A stretch of DNA of 64,000 bases from Bacteroidales bacterium (GTDB lineage: Bacteria; Bacteroidota; Bacteroidia; Bacteroidales; UBA12077). The translations under genes were made by a program, and so were the position numbers. Of this stretch, positions 63,503-64,000 are shown in pieces (positions within the stretch are counted from its first letter, which is position 1; the number at the start of each line of letters is the position of its first letter). The notes beneath the pieces are model-generated. The model did not search any database. It was not told the DNA's origin and saw only the letters and a list, made by a program, of their open reading frames with translations. The stretch lies in assembly GCA_016342685.1 (NCBI GenBank), contig JAEINU010000002.1, positions 267,085 through 331,084 on the forward strand, given 5' to 3'.

Positions 63503-64000
63503 TGATAAAATCATCGGAGTTTTTAGATTTAGTAAAATATCGCCAAAGCGATAGAGCATATTTATCGACAGCCATAGAAGAAGAAAAAATCGAACGCATT
63601 TTAGAAGCTGCTCAACTAGCTCCTTCGGCATGTAATGCGCAACCATGGACATTTATCGTTATTAACAATCAGGAATTGAAAAACAAAATTGCCGATAGCA
63701 CATCAAGCAAAGTTCTGGGGATGAATCATTTTACAAAACAAGCTCCCATTCATATTGTTATTGTTGAGGAACGTGCAAATTTTACGTCAAGCGCAGGTAG
63801 TTTAATTAAAGGAAAACACTTTCCTCTTATTGATATTGGAATTGCAGCCGAACATATTTGCTTACAAGCAGCTGCCGAAGGATTAGGAAGTTGTATGTTG
63901 GGTTGGTTCGATGAAAAAAAGGTTAAAACACTACTTAATATTCCAAAATCAAAACGAGTTCCCTTGATTATTACTATTGGTTATCCTGAAAAGGAAACAC
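63502..64000 (+). CDS. Nitroreductase-family protein (partial, runs past window end)
   Basis: An ATG at 63502 overlaps the preceding stop (TAATG). The visible 166 residues include KYRQSDRAYLSTAIEEEKI, AAQLAPSACNAQPWTFIVIN, IDIGIAAEHICLQAAAEGLGSCMLGWFDEKKV and VPLIITIGYPE, the FMN-binding pattern of the nitroreductase superfamily (flavin phosphate contacts near SxRxY, AP-S-x-NxQPW, and GLGSCMLG). The RSD rather than RRS start differs from the gene at 42232. No stop is reached before 64000. Confidence 0.93.
   Translation, partial: MIKSSEFLDLVKYRQSDRAYLSTAIEEEKIERILEAAQLAPSACNAQPWTFIVINNQELKNKIADSTSSKVLGMNHFTKQAPIHIVIVEERANFTSSAGSLIKGKHFPLIDIGIAAEHICLQAAAEGLGSCMLGWFDEKKVKTLLNIPKSKRVPLIITIGYPEKET

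Noticed and set aside
1-64000. CRISPR array, riboswitch, rRNA or phage
   Set aside because: No regularly spaced repeats, conserved riboswitch cores, rRNA segments or phage structural genes were seen when scanning both strands by eye.

Overview
The window comes from a low-GC member of the Bacteroidota, most likely a marine or anaerobic Marinilabiliales/Marinifilaceae-type bacterium. The support is: AT-rich DNA throughout; many full-length orphan FtsX/MacB-type ABC permeases; a tricorn-type S41 protease; a BlaI/M56 pair; a cysteate synthase of the Bacteroidota type; a T9SS-like C-terminal domain; weak Shine-Dalgarno sequences; and a dispersed CTTCGAC...GTCGAAG palindromic repeat. No rRNA, tRNA, CRISPR array, IS element or phage was found. 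The window starts inside a REC-PAS gene and ends inside a nitroreductase gene.

Layout. 1-4751 (-): a four-gene sensory operon (LytS-type membrane PAS protein, histidine kinase, single-domain response regulator, REC-PAS protein). 4944-9016: a small membrane protein, a DksA/TraR zinc-finger protein and a large tricorn-like periplasmic protease. 9219-17946 (+): an ExbD - BlaI - M56 peptidase - lipoprotein-like - two ABC permeases run, in which the M56 protein ends in ExbD-like periplasmic domains. 18257-32227: a methyltransferase, three more ABC permeases (one half-size), a sigma-54 response regulator/kinase pair, cysteate synthase (sulfonolipid precursor), small metabolic genes and an ECF sigma operon. 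32285-42114: redox protein, secreted proteins, an OmpR-type two-component pair facing a secreted stress-like protein, a DUF457 membrane protein, a proline symporter and a TPR protein. 42232-48727 (-): nitroreductase, S4 protein, sirtuin, C45 hydrolase and the three-gene proton-translocating transhydrogenase operon. 48991-53164 (+): sucA-sucB of the 2-oxoglutarate dehydrogenase complex. 53221-55885 (-): a two-gene module resembling an effector with a secreted partner.

56795-60419 (+) is the most striking region. An ECF sigma factor (with an in-frame stop codon in its expected N-terminus) and a zinc-finger anti-sigma factor precede a short secreted precursor carrying repeated EGKCG motifs. A DUF692 multinuclear-iron oxidase, a DUF2063 partner protein and a DoxX membrane protein follow. 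This is the gene set of an HvfA/bufferin-type copper-binding RiPP. A strong stem-loop between the precursor and the maturase gene probably sets the precursor:enzyme ratio.

The window ends with an orphan LeuD-like swivel-domain protein, a TPR-like protein, an NAD(P)-binding protein and a partial nitroreductase. All family assignments are from reading motifs by eye; no database search was run.
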